Origin: JAJXZP01 sp963787185
Lineage (GTDB): Bacteria > Spirochaetota > Spirochaetia > Treponematales > Rectinemataceae
Length of the DNA: 64,000 nt
Direction of reading: 5' to 3'
NCBI GenBank assembly: GCA_963787185.1
Contig: CAWBCC010000026.1
Span: forward strand, 62,001 to 126,000
Within the stretch, counting starts at the first letter, position 1. Each line of letters starts with the position of its first letter. Below are positions 32,708 through 40,024 of this stretch, piece after piece. Under the pieces are notes generated by a model. The model ran no database searches. It was not told the DNA's origin and saw only the letters and a list, made by a program, of their open reading frames with translations. A program made the translations under genes and the position numbers.

Positions 32708-33492
32708 CCGCCGCGGCCCGGCTTCGTAAACTTTCCGCGCTTCTGGCGCTGATGGCCGTTTCGTTCTTCCCGCACGCGGCCGCCCAGTCCTCATCGCCGG
32801 CCGATGGAGCGAGGCTCCGCCCGGGAGCGACGGTCCCGCTCGATCTGCGCTTGGTAGACGAAAGCGGAGAGCCGGTCCGGCTCGGCAGTCTGCTGACCCG
32901 TCCCACGATTCTCCTCTTTGCGGAGTACCGCGGGAATAAAGAAGGGCCGAAATCCCTCGCCGTGACGCTCGGGGCCTTCGACATGGTGCCGGGACGCGAT
33001 TACGGAATCATCAGCGTCGACAGCGATCCGACCGCGACGAGCGCCGACGCGGCGGCTGCGAAGAGCGCCGCGATCGCCGCGATCGGCAAACCCTTTCCCG
33101 CGACCGCATGGCGCTTCCTCGTCGGCGGCCGAGCCGAGATCGGGACTCTTATGGAAGACATCGGCCTCGGACAGGGGGCTGCCTCGCCCGGCGGCGGCTC
33201 CGGTCTGGTGGTCCTCTCCCCGACCGGGAAAATAGTCCGCTATCTTCCGGGAGCGGCGGCGCTTCCCCTCGATCTGGGCATGTCTCTGATGGCCGCATCG
33301 CCCGGCCTCCTGAGGCCTGCGGCGGCCTCCGTGCTTCGCTTCTGCCTCAGGTACGACGCGGTCGATCGGCACTACACCCTGGATATCCCGCGCATGAGCG
33401 GGATCGTTATCTTCGCGCTCGCAGCGCTCCTCGCCCTCTTCCTGCTTCTCTCGAGCGGTCGGCGAAGGCGGCGGACGAGAGTGGGAGTCTGA
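32704..33492 (+). CDS. Sco-like membrane protein lacking copper ligands
   Basis: 262 residues, with a signal peptide (ALLALMAVSFFPHAAAQ), a thioredoxin-like Sco domain and a C-terminal membrane anchor. It aligns along its full length with the Sco protein at 37194 (VPLDLRLVDESG, PTILLFAEYRG, PGRDYGIISVD, AWRFLVGG, LRFCLRY). The copper motif CxxxC is replaced by RGNKE-type residues, and the conserved histidine before the last strand is missing (GGGSGLVVLSP). It cannot bind copper in the normal way, so it may be a scaffold or a thiol-independent assembly factor. It sits between the cytochrome c gene and ctaD. Confidence 0.82.
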   Translation: MTAAARLRKLSALLALMAVSFFPHAAAQSSSPADGARLRPGATVPLDLRLVDESGEPVRLGSLLTRPTILLFAEYRGNKEGPKSLAVTLGAFDMVPGRDYGIISVDSDPTATSADAAAAKSAAIAAIGKPFPATAWRFLVGGRAEIGTLMEDIGLGQGAASPGGGSGLVVLSPTGKIVRYLPGAAALPLDLGMSLMAASPGLLRPAAASVLRFCLRYDAVDRHYTLDIPRMSGIVIFALAALLALFLLLSSGRRRRRTRVGV

Positions 33493-33494
33493 CG

Positions 33495-35129
33495 ATGAGC
33501 GAAACCATGAGCCGCGGCTTCGACGATGGCGGTCCCTTCTATTCGGCGAAGATGAAGCACCCGGGCATCTGGGGATGGCTCAGCTCCACCAACCACAAGC
33601 GCATCGGGATGCTGTATCTCAGTCTGATCGGCACCTTCTTCTCGATCGCGGTAGTCCTGGGCGTGCTCATGCGGATAGCCCTTCTGTCGCCGGGCATGCA
33701 CTTCGTGAGCGCGCAGGTCTACAACAGCATGTTCACGCTTCACGGCATAATCATGATTTTCCTCGTCGTGATCCCCGTCGTGCCGACAATTTTCGGCAAT
33801 TTCGCCATACCCATGCTCATAGGGGCGAACGATATGGCCTTCCCCCGCCTCAACCTCTTCACCTGGTACCTTTTCGTGGCGGGAGCGGTGCTGGCTTTCG
33901 TTTCGGTCTTCACGAACGGGGGCGCCCCCGATACGGGATGGACCTTCTACGTGCCGTTCAGTCTCAAAACCTCGGTGAACGTGCCTATGGCTACCTTCGC
34001 CGTTTTCGTCCTCGGCATGTCCTCCATCCTCACGGGCATCAATATCGTCACCACGGTCCACCAGCTGCGCGCGCCCGGAATGACCTTCTTCAAAATGCCC
34101 CTCTCCGTCTGGGGCATGTACTCGACCGCCTGGGTGCAGATTCTGGCCACGCCGATCATCGGCATCACCATGCTGCTCATCGTGGTGGAGCGCGTGTTCG
34201 GGATCGGGGTATTCGATCCGACGAAGGGCGGCGATCCTCTCCTGTATCAGCACCTGTTCTGGATCTACTCTCATCCCGCCGTCTACATCATGATCCTGCC
34301 CGCGATGGGCATCATCTCCGATCTCTTCCCGGTGTTCTCCCACAAGAATGTCTTCGGCTACAAGATGATCGCGTTCTCCAGCCTGGCCATAGCGAGCGTG
34401 GGCTCCCTCGTATGGGGCCACCACATGTACGTCTCCGGCCAGAGCGACACCGCGGGCATCATCTTCTCCTTTCTCACCTTCCTCGTGGCGGTTCCGAGCG
34501 CGATCAAGGTATTCAACTGGCTGGCCACGATGTACAAGGGATCGATCAGGGTCGAGCCTCCCTTCCTCTTCGCGCTCACTTTCGTCTTCCTGTTCACGAT
34601 CGGCGGCCTCACGGGCCTCTTCATCGGCGCTCTGGCGGTGGACGTCCAGCTGCACGACACCTACTTCGTCGTGGGACACTTCCATTATATTATCTTCGGC
34701 GGCACCGGATTCGGGACATTCGCGGCGCTCCACTACTGGTTTCCGAAAATGACCGGCCGCATGCCGGCGAAGCGGCCCGCCATACTCGGATGGTTCATAA
34801 GTTTCGTCGGCTTCAATCTGTTTTACTTCCCGTTCCTCATCATGGGCTGGATGGGAATGCCGCGGCGCTACGCCGACTATCTGCCCAAGTTCACGGGACT
34901 GCAGCGATTCGCGAGCGTGGGCGCCTACATCATGGTGGCGGGGATCATCATCATCATCGGGAACCTTCTTCGCAGCCGAAGGAGGGGAGAACTCGCTCCG
35001 GCCAATCCCTGGGGCGGGGCCACCCTCGAGTGGACTCTGCCCTCGCCTGCGCCGCTCGAAAACTGGGAAGAGCCGCCGGAGGTCACGCGCGGGCCCTACG
35101 ACTTCACCGAAACCAAGGAGCCGCGATGA
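33495..35129 (+). CDS. ctaD: Cytochrome c oxidase subunit I (A2-type)
   Basis: 544 residues with twelve membrane helices; this is the catalytic proton-pumping subunit with haem a and the haem-copper centre. The start at 33495 is two bases after the Sco-like stop. Low-spin haem ligand H is in TLHGIIM, CuB ligands in IYSHPAVY and WGHHMYVSG, and the haem ligands near the end in VGHFHYI. The site that is HPEVY in A1 oxidases reads YSHPAVY here. This is the A2 type, known from Rhodothermus caa3, where Tyr-Ser replaces the glutamate of the D channel. Confidence 0.97.
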   Translation: MSETMSRGFDDGGPFYSAKMKHPGIWGWLSSTNHKRIGMLYLSLIGTFFSIAVVLGVLMRIALLSPGMHFVSAQVYNSMFTLHGIIMIFLVVIPVVPTIFGNFAIPMLIGANDMAFPRLNLFTWYLFVAGAVLAFVSVFTNGGAPDTGWTFYVPFSLKTSVNVPMATFAVFVLGMSSILTGINIVTTVHQLRAPGMTFFKMPLSVWGMYSTAWVQILATPIIGITMLLIVVERVFGIGVFDPTKGGDPLLYQHLFWIYSHPAVYIMILPAMGIISDLFPVFSHKNVFGYKMIAFSSLAIASVGSLVWGHHMYVSGQSDTAGIIFSFLTFLVAVPSAIKVFNWLATMYKGSIRVEPPFLFALTFVFLFTIGGLTGLFIGALAVDVQLHDTYFVVGHFHYIIFGGTGFGTFAALHYWFPKMTGRMPAKRPAILGWFISFVGFNLFYFPFLIMGWMGMPRRYADYLPKFTGLQRFASVGAYIMVAGIIIIIGNLLRSRRRGELAPANPWGGATLEWTLPSPAPLENWEEPPEVTRGPYDFTETKEPR

Positions 35130-35770
35130 GCGACGCCGGAGAACGGGGAGCTTCCCGGAAGGACGGCGCGCAACCGCAGCTCGGGCACGTGACCGCCGAT
35201 TTCCAGGAGGCCCGCGGCAGGGTGGGCATGTGGCTGTTCATCTGTACCGAGGTGCTTCTCTTCGGAGGCCTCTTTCTGCTCTATTCGGTTTATCGCTACA
35301 AACACCAGGCGGACTTTCACGCCGGATCGGCGGACCTGTCGCGCTTCGCCGGAACCCTCAACACGATCGTGCTCATCACGAGTTCCCTCACCGCCGCCCT
35401 CGCGGTGCACTCCCTCGGCGAGGGCTCCATCGTTCGAACGAAGCGTTATCTCCGAGCGACCATCCTCTTCGGACTTACCTTTCTCACCGTCAAGGGCTTC
35501 GAATGGGGAACCAAGTTCGAGCACGGCCTTTACCCCGATTCACCCGTCCTGCTCGGCATGCCCAAGGGGCAGATACTGTACTTCGGGCTCTATTTCACCA
35601 TGACCGGCCTCCATGCGATCCATGTCATCGTGGGGATGTCGATCTTCGGCTATGTGCTGCGCCATCTGGGTTCGCTCAAATCCGTCGTGCTGGAAAACGC
35701 GACCCTTTTCTGGCATCTGGTGGATATGATCTGGATTTTTCTCTTCCCCCTCTTCTACCTGATTTCCTGA
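35126..35770 (+). CDS. ctaE: Cytochrome c oxidase subunit III
   Basis: 214 residues, starting inside the ctaD stop (ATGA overlap). After a hydrophilic N-terminus there are five membrane helices with the family pattern RGRVGMWLFICTEVLLFGGLF (cut here), LITSSLTAALAV, TFLTVKGFEWGTKFEHGL, TGLHAIHVIVGM and FWHLVDMIWIFLFPLFYL, which contains the conserved glutamate and histidine residues. It stabilises subunit I and its proton uptake. It is the short five-helix form typical of caa3/bo3 oxidases. Confidence 0.95.
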   Translation: MSDAGERGASRKDGAQPQLGHVTADFQEARGRVGMWLFICTEVLLFGGLFLLYSVYRYKHQADFHAGSADLSRFAGTLNTIVLITSSLTAALAVHSLGEGSIVRTKRYLRATILFGLTFLTVKGFEWGTKFEHGLYPDSPVLLGMPKGQILYFGLYFTMTGLHAIHVIVGMSIFGYVLRHLGSLKSVVLENATLFWHLVDMIWIFLFPLFYLIS

Positions 35771-35807
35771 GCGGGGACACGTATGGGCGAAGGAGGGGCA
35801 TAGCACC

Positions 35808-36104
35808 ATGGAGAAAACCGGCGGAGAGAGGGAGATCGTTCCCGGTGTCAGATCCTATCTGACCGTGTGGGGGTGTCTCGTCGCGCTGACCGCCCTGACC
35901 GTGACGATGGCGAGCCTACATCTCGGGGCGGCGACGATCGTCGCGGTGCTCGCCATTGCCGCAGTGAAGTCGACACTCGTGCTCTTCTATTTCATGCACC
36001 TGCGCTACGAACGGCGTCTGCTGATCAAGCTGCTCATGCCCATCGCGCTGGCCACGCTGGCCATTTTCATAGGTCTGACCTATACGGATATTTTGTACAG
36101 ATGA
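35808..36104 (+). CDS. ctaF: Cytochrome c oxidase subunit IV (COX4/CyoD-like)
   Basis: 98 residues with three membrane helices: LTVWGCLVALTALTVTMASL, AATIVAVLAIAAVKSTLVLF with FMHLRYE, and LMPIALATLAIFIGLTYTDIL (first and last cut for length). The AVKSTLVLFYFMHL block is the hallmark of the prokaryotic subunit IV family. It is a small assembly subunit of the oxidase. Its stop codon is the first base of the repeat element at 36104, which separates it from subunit II. Confidence 0.9.
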   Translation: MEKTGGEREIVPGVRSYLTVWGCLVALTALTVTMASLHLGAATIVAVLAIAAVKSTLVLFYFMHLRYERRLLIKLLMPIALATLAIFIGLTYTDILYR

Positions 36105-36228
36105 GCCAATTTCAAAACCCGGTTGGTTTTGAAATTGGCTTCGCATTTGCTCCGGTTTCTTCGAAACCGTGCGCAAATGCCGCAATTCAAGGTAGCTCTT
36201 TCAAAATGCGTCTGCATTTTGAAAAAGC
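36104..36228 (+). repeat. Three-hairpin repeat element, copy A
   Basis: Three consecutive stem-loops. Stem 1 has 16 bp (36104-36119 with 36125-36140, five-base loop). Stem 2 has two paired segments (36143-36150 with 36173-36180 outside, 36154-36159 with 36163-36168 inside). Stem 3 has about 14 bp (36195-36209 with 36214-36228, GTCT loop). It lies inside the oxidase operon, between ctaF and ctaC, ending just before the ctaC ribosome site. Copy B at 38853-38977 is inverted. Every stem differs between copies by compensatory pairs, so structure rather than sequence is conserved. Confidence 0.85.
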
Positions 36229-36253
36229 CTCAGATGAGGGGAAGGAGGCAGGC

Positions 36254-37174
36254 ATGAACGGCTCGACCATCGGAGTTGTGAACGAAGCGTTCTATTTCAT
36301 CGCCGCCTTCTCGTTCCTTCTCTTCTTCGGCATCGTTTTTTTCATGGTGTACTTCCTCGTGCGCTATCGACGGTCGAGAAATCCGGTGGCCACGGAGATT
36401 CACGGCAATGTCTGGCTCGAGCTGCTCTGGGTGGTGCTGCCGACGGCGCTTGCGCTGGCCATGTTCGGCTACGGGCTCACCGGTTATAGATTCCTCAGAA
36501 GCCCTCCGTCGGGCGCGCTCGAAGTCGCGGTCCATTCGCGGCAGTGGTCCTGGCTGTTCGAATACCCGAACGGCTCGAGGAGCCCCGACCTCGTGGTGCC
36601 CGTAGCGCGCGATGTCAAGCTCACGCTGACCTCGGATGACGTGATTCACGCATTCTACGTTCCCGCCTTCCACATCCAGGTCGACACGGTTCCGGGGATG
36701 AAGACGCAGGCCTGGTTCCGCGGTCCCTCCGTCGGGAGCTACGATATTCTCTGCGCTCAGTATTGCGGGCGGGGACACTCGTCCATGCTCGCGAAGCTCT
36801 TCGTCGTTTCCGATGGGGATTATGCCCGTTGGTACGGCGGAGCCGCGGTCGAGGTGGCCGGGACGGCCTTGCCCTCCGTCCATGCCTCGGGAGCCGAGCT
36901 CCTGCAGCGGTCGGGCTGTCTAGGCTGCCATACGCTGGACGGCAGCGCCAAGGTGGGTCCGACGTTCAAGGGCCTTTACGGCTCGAGAGTGGAAGTCACA
37001 ACCTCGGGCGTGGAACGGCAGCTGGTGGCCGACGATAGCTACATCAGAAGGTCCATCCTCGATCCGGGGGCGGACATCGTCGAGGGCTATCCGAACATCA
37101 TGCCCTCGGGCAGGGGCATTCTCTCCGACGCCGAGATCGATGACATCATATCATTCCTCAAAGAAGAGAAGTAA
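36254..37174 (+). CDS. ctaC: Cytochrome c oxidase subunit II with fused cytochrome c (caa3)
   Basis: 306 residues from an ATG with GGAGG upstream. Two N-terminal membrane helices are followed by a cupredoxin domain with the CuA ligands: H in DDVIHAFYVP, then C-AQY-C, H and M in CAQYCGRGHSSM. A C-terminal cytochrome c domain has CLGCH and an axial methionine in NIMPSG. This accepts electrons from a donor cytochrome and passes them to subunit I. The cytochrome fusion defines a caa3-type enzyme. Subunit II is last among the subunits here instead of first, as is usual. Confidence 0.96.
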   Translation: MNGSTIGVVNEAFYFIAAFSFLLFFGIVFFMVYFLVRYRRSRNPVATEIHGNVWLELLWVVLPTALALAMFGYGLTGYRFLRSPPSGALEVAVHSRQWSWLFEYPNGSRSPDLVVPVARDVKLTLTSDDVIHAFYVPAFHIQVDTVPGMKTQAWFRGPSVGSYDILCAQYCGRGHSSMLAKLFVVSDGDYARWYGGAAVEVAGTALPSVHASGAELLQRSGCLGCHTLDGSAKVGPTFKGLYGSRVEVTTSGVERQLVADDSYIRRSILDPGADIVEGYPNIMPSGRGILSDAEIDDIISFLKEEK

Positions 37175-37193
37175 TATCGCACCCGGCTACGGC

Positions 37194-38120
37194 ATGCGCC
37201 GTTCGCGATCTCTTCTCGTGGTCTTCGCCGCGGCTCTCTGCGCGGCATTCTCGCTCGATCCGGCGGCGGCTCAGGACGGCGCCGCCGGAAGCTCCGCAGT
37301 CGGGACGGCTCTCCAGGCGGCGGCGAGCGTACCGGCGCCGGGCGGCGGAAACACGGGACCCGGGGCTTCGGGCGTCGTCGGCATCTACGAAAAGCTCGGA
37401 AACCGGGTGCCCCTCGATCTCGAGTTCCGTGACGAGAACGGCGTGCGCATAAGGCTGGGACAACTCGTCACCGTTCCGACCATCCTCGCTCTCGTCTACT
37501 ACAAATGCCCGAATGTCTGCGATCTGCTGCTCACCGGGATCGCGGGCATGATCCGCGGGCTCGATGCGGAACCGGGGAGGGACTACAGGGTAGTCACGGT
37601 CAGCATCGACGAGACCGAGACGCCATCCGACGCCCGTCACGCCAAGACGATATCTCTCGAGACGATCGAGCGACCCTTCCCCCCGGAGGATTGGCGCTTT
37701 CTCACCGGCGACCGTCCCGAGATAGCGGCTCTGGCCGATGCGGTGGGCTTTCGCTTCGCGCGGCGCGATGGAGGCTTCGATCATCCGGTGTGTCTGATCT
37801 TTCTGTCTCCGGACGGCAAGCTCACGCATTACATCTACGGCGCGGATTTTCTGCCCGCCGACGTCAAGCTCTCGCTGCTCGGAGCCCGATCGGGCGCGAT
37901 AGCGCCCAGCATTGCGAGCCTGCTCAGATTCTGCTTCAGGACCGATCCCGCCAGCCATCGAATGGTCTTCGACATGCTGCGGGTCGCCGCCTCTGCCACC
38001 CTGTCCCTGGCCTTCGCTTTCGTCGTCTTCCTGCTCGTCACGGGTCGACGAAGGCGCAAAAAGGCGGCGGCGAGAAAAGCGCGAGCCGCTAGCGGGACTC
38101 GAGCGCCTTCACATCGGTGA
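37194..38120 (+). CDS. sco1: Sco-family copper chaperone with C-terminal membrane anchor
   Basis: 308 residues from the ATG at 37194. A signal peptide (LLVVFAAALCAAFSLDPAAAQ, cut) is followed by an Ala/Gly linker and the thioredoxin-like Sco domain, with the copper motif KCPNVC and the conserved histidine in DHPVCLIFLSP. A final hydrophobic helix and a basic tail end the protein. It delivers copper to the CuA site of the subunit II encoded just upstream. Its 3' end overlaps that of the converging third Sco-like gene by 32 bases. Confidence 0.92.
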   Translation: MRRSRSLLVVFAAALCAAFSLDPAAAQDGAAGSSAVGTALQAAASVPAPGGGNTGPGASGVVGIYEKLGNRVPLDLEFRDENGVRIRLGQLVTVPTILALVYYKCPNVCDLLLTGIAGMIRGLDAEPGRDYRVVTVSIDETETPSDARHAKTISLETIERPFPPEDWRFLTGDRPEIAALADAVGFRFARRDGGFDHPVCLIFLSPDGKLTHYIYGADFLPADVKLSLLGARSGAIAPSIASLLRFCFRTDPASHRMVFDMLRVAASATLSLAFAFVVFLLVTGRRRRKKAAARKARAASGTRAPSHR

Positions 38121-38802
38121 CGATGTCGGCCGGCAGGGCATCCGCGTTGAGAACGACACGCACCCTGCCCTCCGGATCGATTATCCAGAAGGGTGCGGAA
38201 TGGCTTACCTCGTAACCGCCGGCGAAGTCCCGGACCATCTTATGGACGAGGGCTATTTCCGCGCTGCCCAGACCTTTGGACGTGTCCGCTTCCGCATCCG
38301 ACGCGCTTCCGCCTCCCGAATCGTCCAGATCGGCGGCGGTGACCACGTGAACTCCGACGCCGTAGTCGGTCCATACCTTCTTGACCGAGTCGAGAGGGCC
38401 GGTGAGAAAATGCCAGGCGCCGTATAATCCGGCCTCCCTGCTGTAGCGGGCGATCACGGCCGGCGTGTCGCGCTTGGGGTCCGTGGTGACGGCGACGAAG
38501 ACGGCCTTGCCGGCATCGGCGCCGAGAAGCTCTCTCGCTGCCTTGAGTTTGATCGTGACATAGGGGCAGATGTCGCCGCAGTGCGTGTAGATGAAACTGA
38601 GCACCACGACCCTCCCCCGGGTCGAGGACATGCGGAAGGTCGCGCCCGTCTGGTCCAGAAGAGAGAAGTCGGCAGCCGCGACGGGCCGGGTCAGAGCGGT
38701 GCCGATCAGGTCGGGGCCGGTCGACTGGACCTGAGCGCCGAGGAGCCCCGGAGAAACAGCGACCACCGATACACAGAGAGCGGCCAGTTGAAACGCTCGC
38801 AT
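38089..38802 (-). CDS. Sco/SenC-family protein, soluble periplasmic form
   Basis: 237 residues with an N-terminal signal peptide (LAALCVSVVAVSPGLLGAQ) and no C-terminal helix. The Sco core is intact: FIYTHCGDICPY has the CxxxC copper site, and VSHSAPFWIIDPEG the third ligand histidine. AGGAGG lies five bases before the ATG. It converges on the anchored Sco. A soluble Sco could shuttle copper or keep the CuA cysteines reduced. An acidic glycine insert (DLDDSGGGSASDAEAD) sits before the histidine. Confidence 0.9.
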   Translation of the reverse strand: MRAFQLAALCVSVVAVSPGLLGAQVQSTGPDLIGTALTRPVAAADFSLLDQTGATFRMSSTRGRVVVLSFIYTHCGDICPYVTIKLKAARELLGADAGKAVFVAVTTDPKRDTPAVIARYSREAGLYGAWHFLTGPLDSVKKVWTDYGVGVHVVTAADLDDSGGGSASDAEADTSKGLGSAEIALVHKMVRDFAGGYEVSHSAPFWIIDPEGRVRVVLNADALPADIVTDVKALESR

Positions 38803-38852
38803 GCGATCCTCCTGTGTGACTTACTATGAGTATATTCTCCCTATCAATCGAG

Positions 38853-38977
38853 GCTCTTGCAAAATGCAGATGCATTTTGCAAGAGCTACACAAACCTGCG
38901 GCATTTGCGCACGCTTTCGAAGAAAGCGGAGCAAATGCGAAGTCAATTTCAAAAATAACCGATTTTTGAAATTGACT
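38853..38977 (-). repeat. Three-hairpin repeat element, copy B (inverted)
   Basis: Read on the minus strand it repeats copy A: stem 1 of 15 bp (38977-38963 with 38955-38941), the two-part stem 2 (38938-38931 with 38908-38901, inner GCTTTC/GAAAGC), and stem 3 of 15 bp (38886-38872 with 38867-38853). Linkers such as GTAGCTCTTGCAAAATGC are shared. It lies between the soluble Sco gene and the quinone reductase gene. Relative to copy A it is inverted, so the pair brackets ctaC and two sco genes. Confidence 0.85.
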
Positions 38978-39049
38978 CAATCCGCATCCCAGTCCGAATC
39001 CGGAGAAACGCCGGCAGGAAAGGGGTGACTCGGTTCAAGGAGGGAGGCC

Positions 39050-40024
39050 ATGGCCAAAGCGATTCGATTACACGAGACCGGCGGTCCGGAGGTCCTGCGT
39101 CTGGAAGAGATCGAGGTGGGCGACCCGCGTCCGGGAGAGGCCCGCGTACGTCAGACGGCGATCGGAGTGAACTTCGTGGACACGTATCAGCGCAGCGGGC
39201 TCTACAAGCTGGAGCTCCCCGGTGGAATCGGGGGCGAGGCCGCGGGAGTCGTCGAGGCCGTGGGCGAGGGGGTGACGCAGGTCCGGCCGGGAGACCGCGT
39301 GGCCTACTGTACCGGGACGCCGGGATCCTATGCGGATCTGCGCAACGTGCAAGCGGAGCGCCTCGTCAAGTTGCCCGACGCCGTATCCGACCGGGTCGCT
39401 GCGGGCATGATGCTCAAGGGTTTGACGGTCCGGTATCTCGTGCGGAAGACCTATCCCGTGAAAGCCGGCGAGACCGTGCTATGGCACGCGGCGGCCGGCG
39501 GCGTCGGTCTCATCGCATGCCAGTGGCTGCGCGCTCTCGGCGTGAGGGTCATCGGCACCGTCGGGACCGAGGAAAAGGCGGCTCTGGCTCGAGCGCACGG
39601 CTGCGAGCACACCGTGCTGTACGCGCACGAAGACTTCGCCATGCGCGTCCGGGAGATCACCGGGGGGGAGGGCGTCCCGGTAGTGTACGACGCGGTCGGC
39701 AAGGCCACGTTCGGGGGCTCTCTCGACTGCCTCAAGCCGCGAGGCATGATGGTCAGCTTCGGCAACGCTTCGGGGCCCGTGGGGCCCATCGACCCGCTCA
39801 TTCTGAGCCAGAAGGGCTCTCTTTACTTCACGCGACCCACGTTGGCCCACTATGCCGGCACACGCTCCGAGCTGGAAGAGGGGGCGGCCGAACTCTTCGG
39901 AATGGTACAATCCGGCAAGATCGAGATAGATATTTCCGCAAGCTATCCCTTGGCGGAGGCCGCCCGCGCCCACCGCGATCTCGAAAGCCGCAGGACCACG
40001 GGTTCGGTGGTATTGATTCCTTGA
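39050..40024 (+). CDS. qor: NADPH:quinone oxidoreductase (zinc-free MDR family)
   Basis: 324 residues, cytosolic. Typical QOR features are ETGGPEVLRLEEIEVG at the start, GVNFVDTYQRSGLY, PGGIGGEAAGVVEAVGEGV, and the NADPH-binding loop AAAGGVGLIACQWLRALG. The later KATFGGSLDCLKPRGMMVSFG completes the fold. There are no zinc-ligand cysteines. It reduces quinones with NADPH. GGAGGGAGG lies right upstream of the ATG. It starts 70 bases after repeat copy B and is convergent with htrA. Confidence 0.92.
   Translation: MAKAIRLHETGGPEVLRLEEIEVGDPRPGEARVRQTAIGVNFVDTYQRSGLYKLELPGGIGGEAAGVVEAVGEGVTQVRPGDRVAYCTGTPGSYADLRNVQAERLVKLPDAVSDRVAAGMMLKGLTVRYLVRKTYPVKAGETVLWHAAAGGVGLIACQWLRALGVRVIGTVGTEEKAALARAHGCEHTVLYAHEDFAMRVREITGGEGVPVVYDAVGKATFGGSLDCLKPRGMMVSFGNASGPVGPIDPLILSQKGSLYFTRPTLAHYAGTRSELEEGAAELFGMVQSGKIEIDISASYPLAEAARAHRDLESRRTTGSVVLIP

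Noticed and set aside
36101..36253. A conserved peptide (starting MSQFQ, with FAFAP and CANAA) readable in both copies of the three-hairpin element.
   Set aside because: The frame results from the conserved hairpin sequence; changes between copies preserve base pairing rather than amino acids, and copy B lacks an ATG start.
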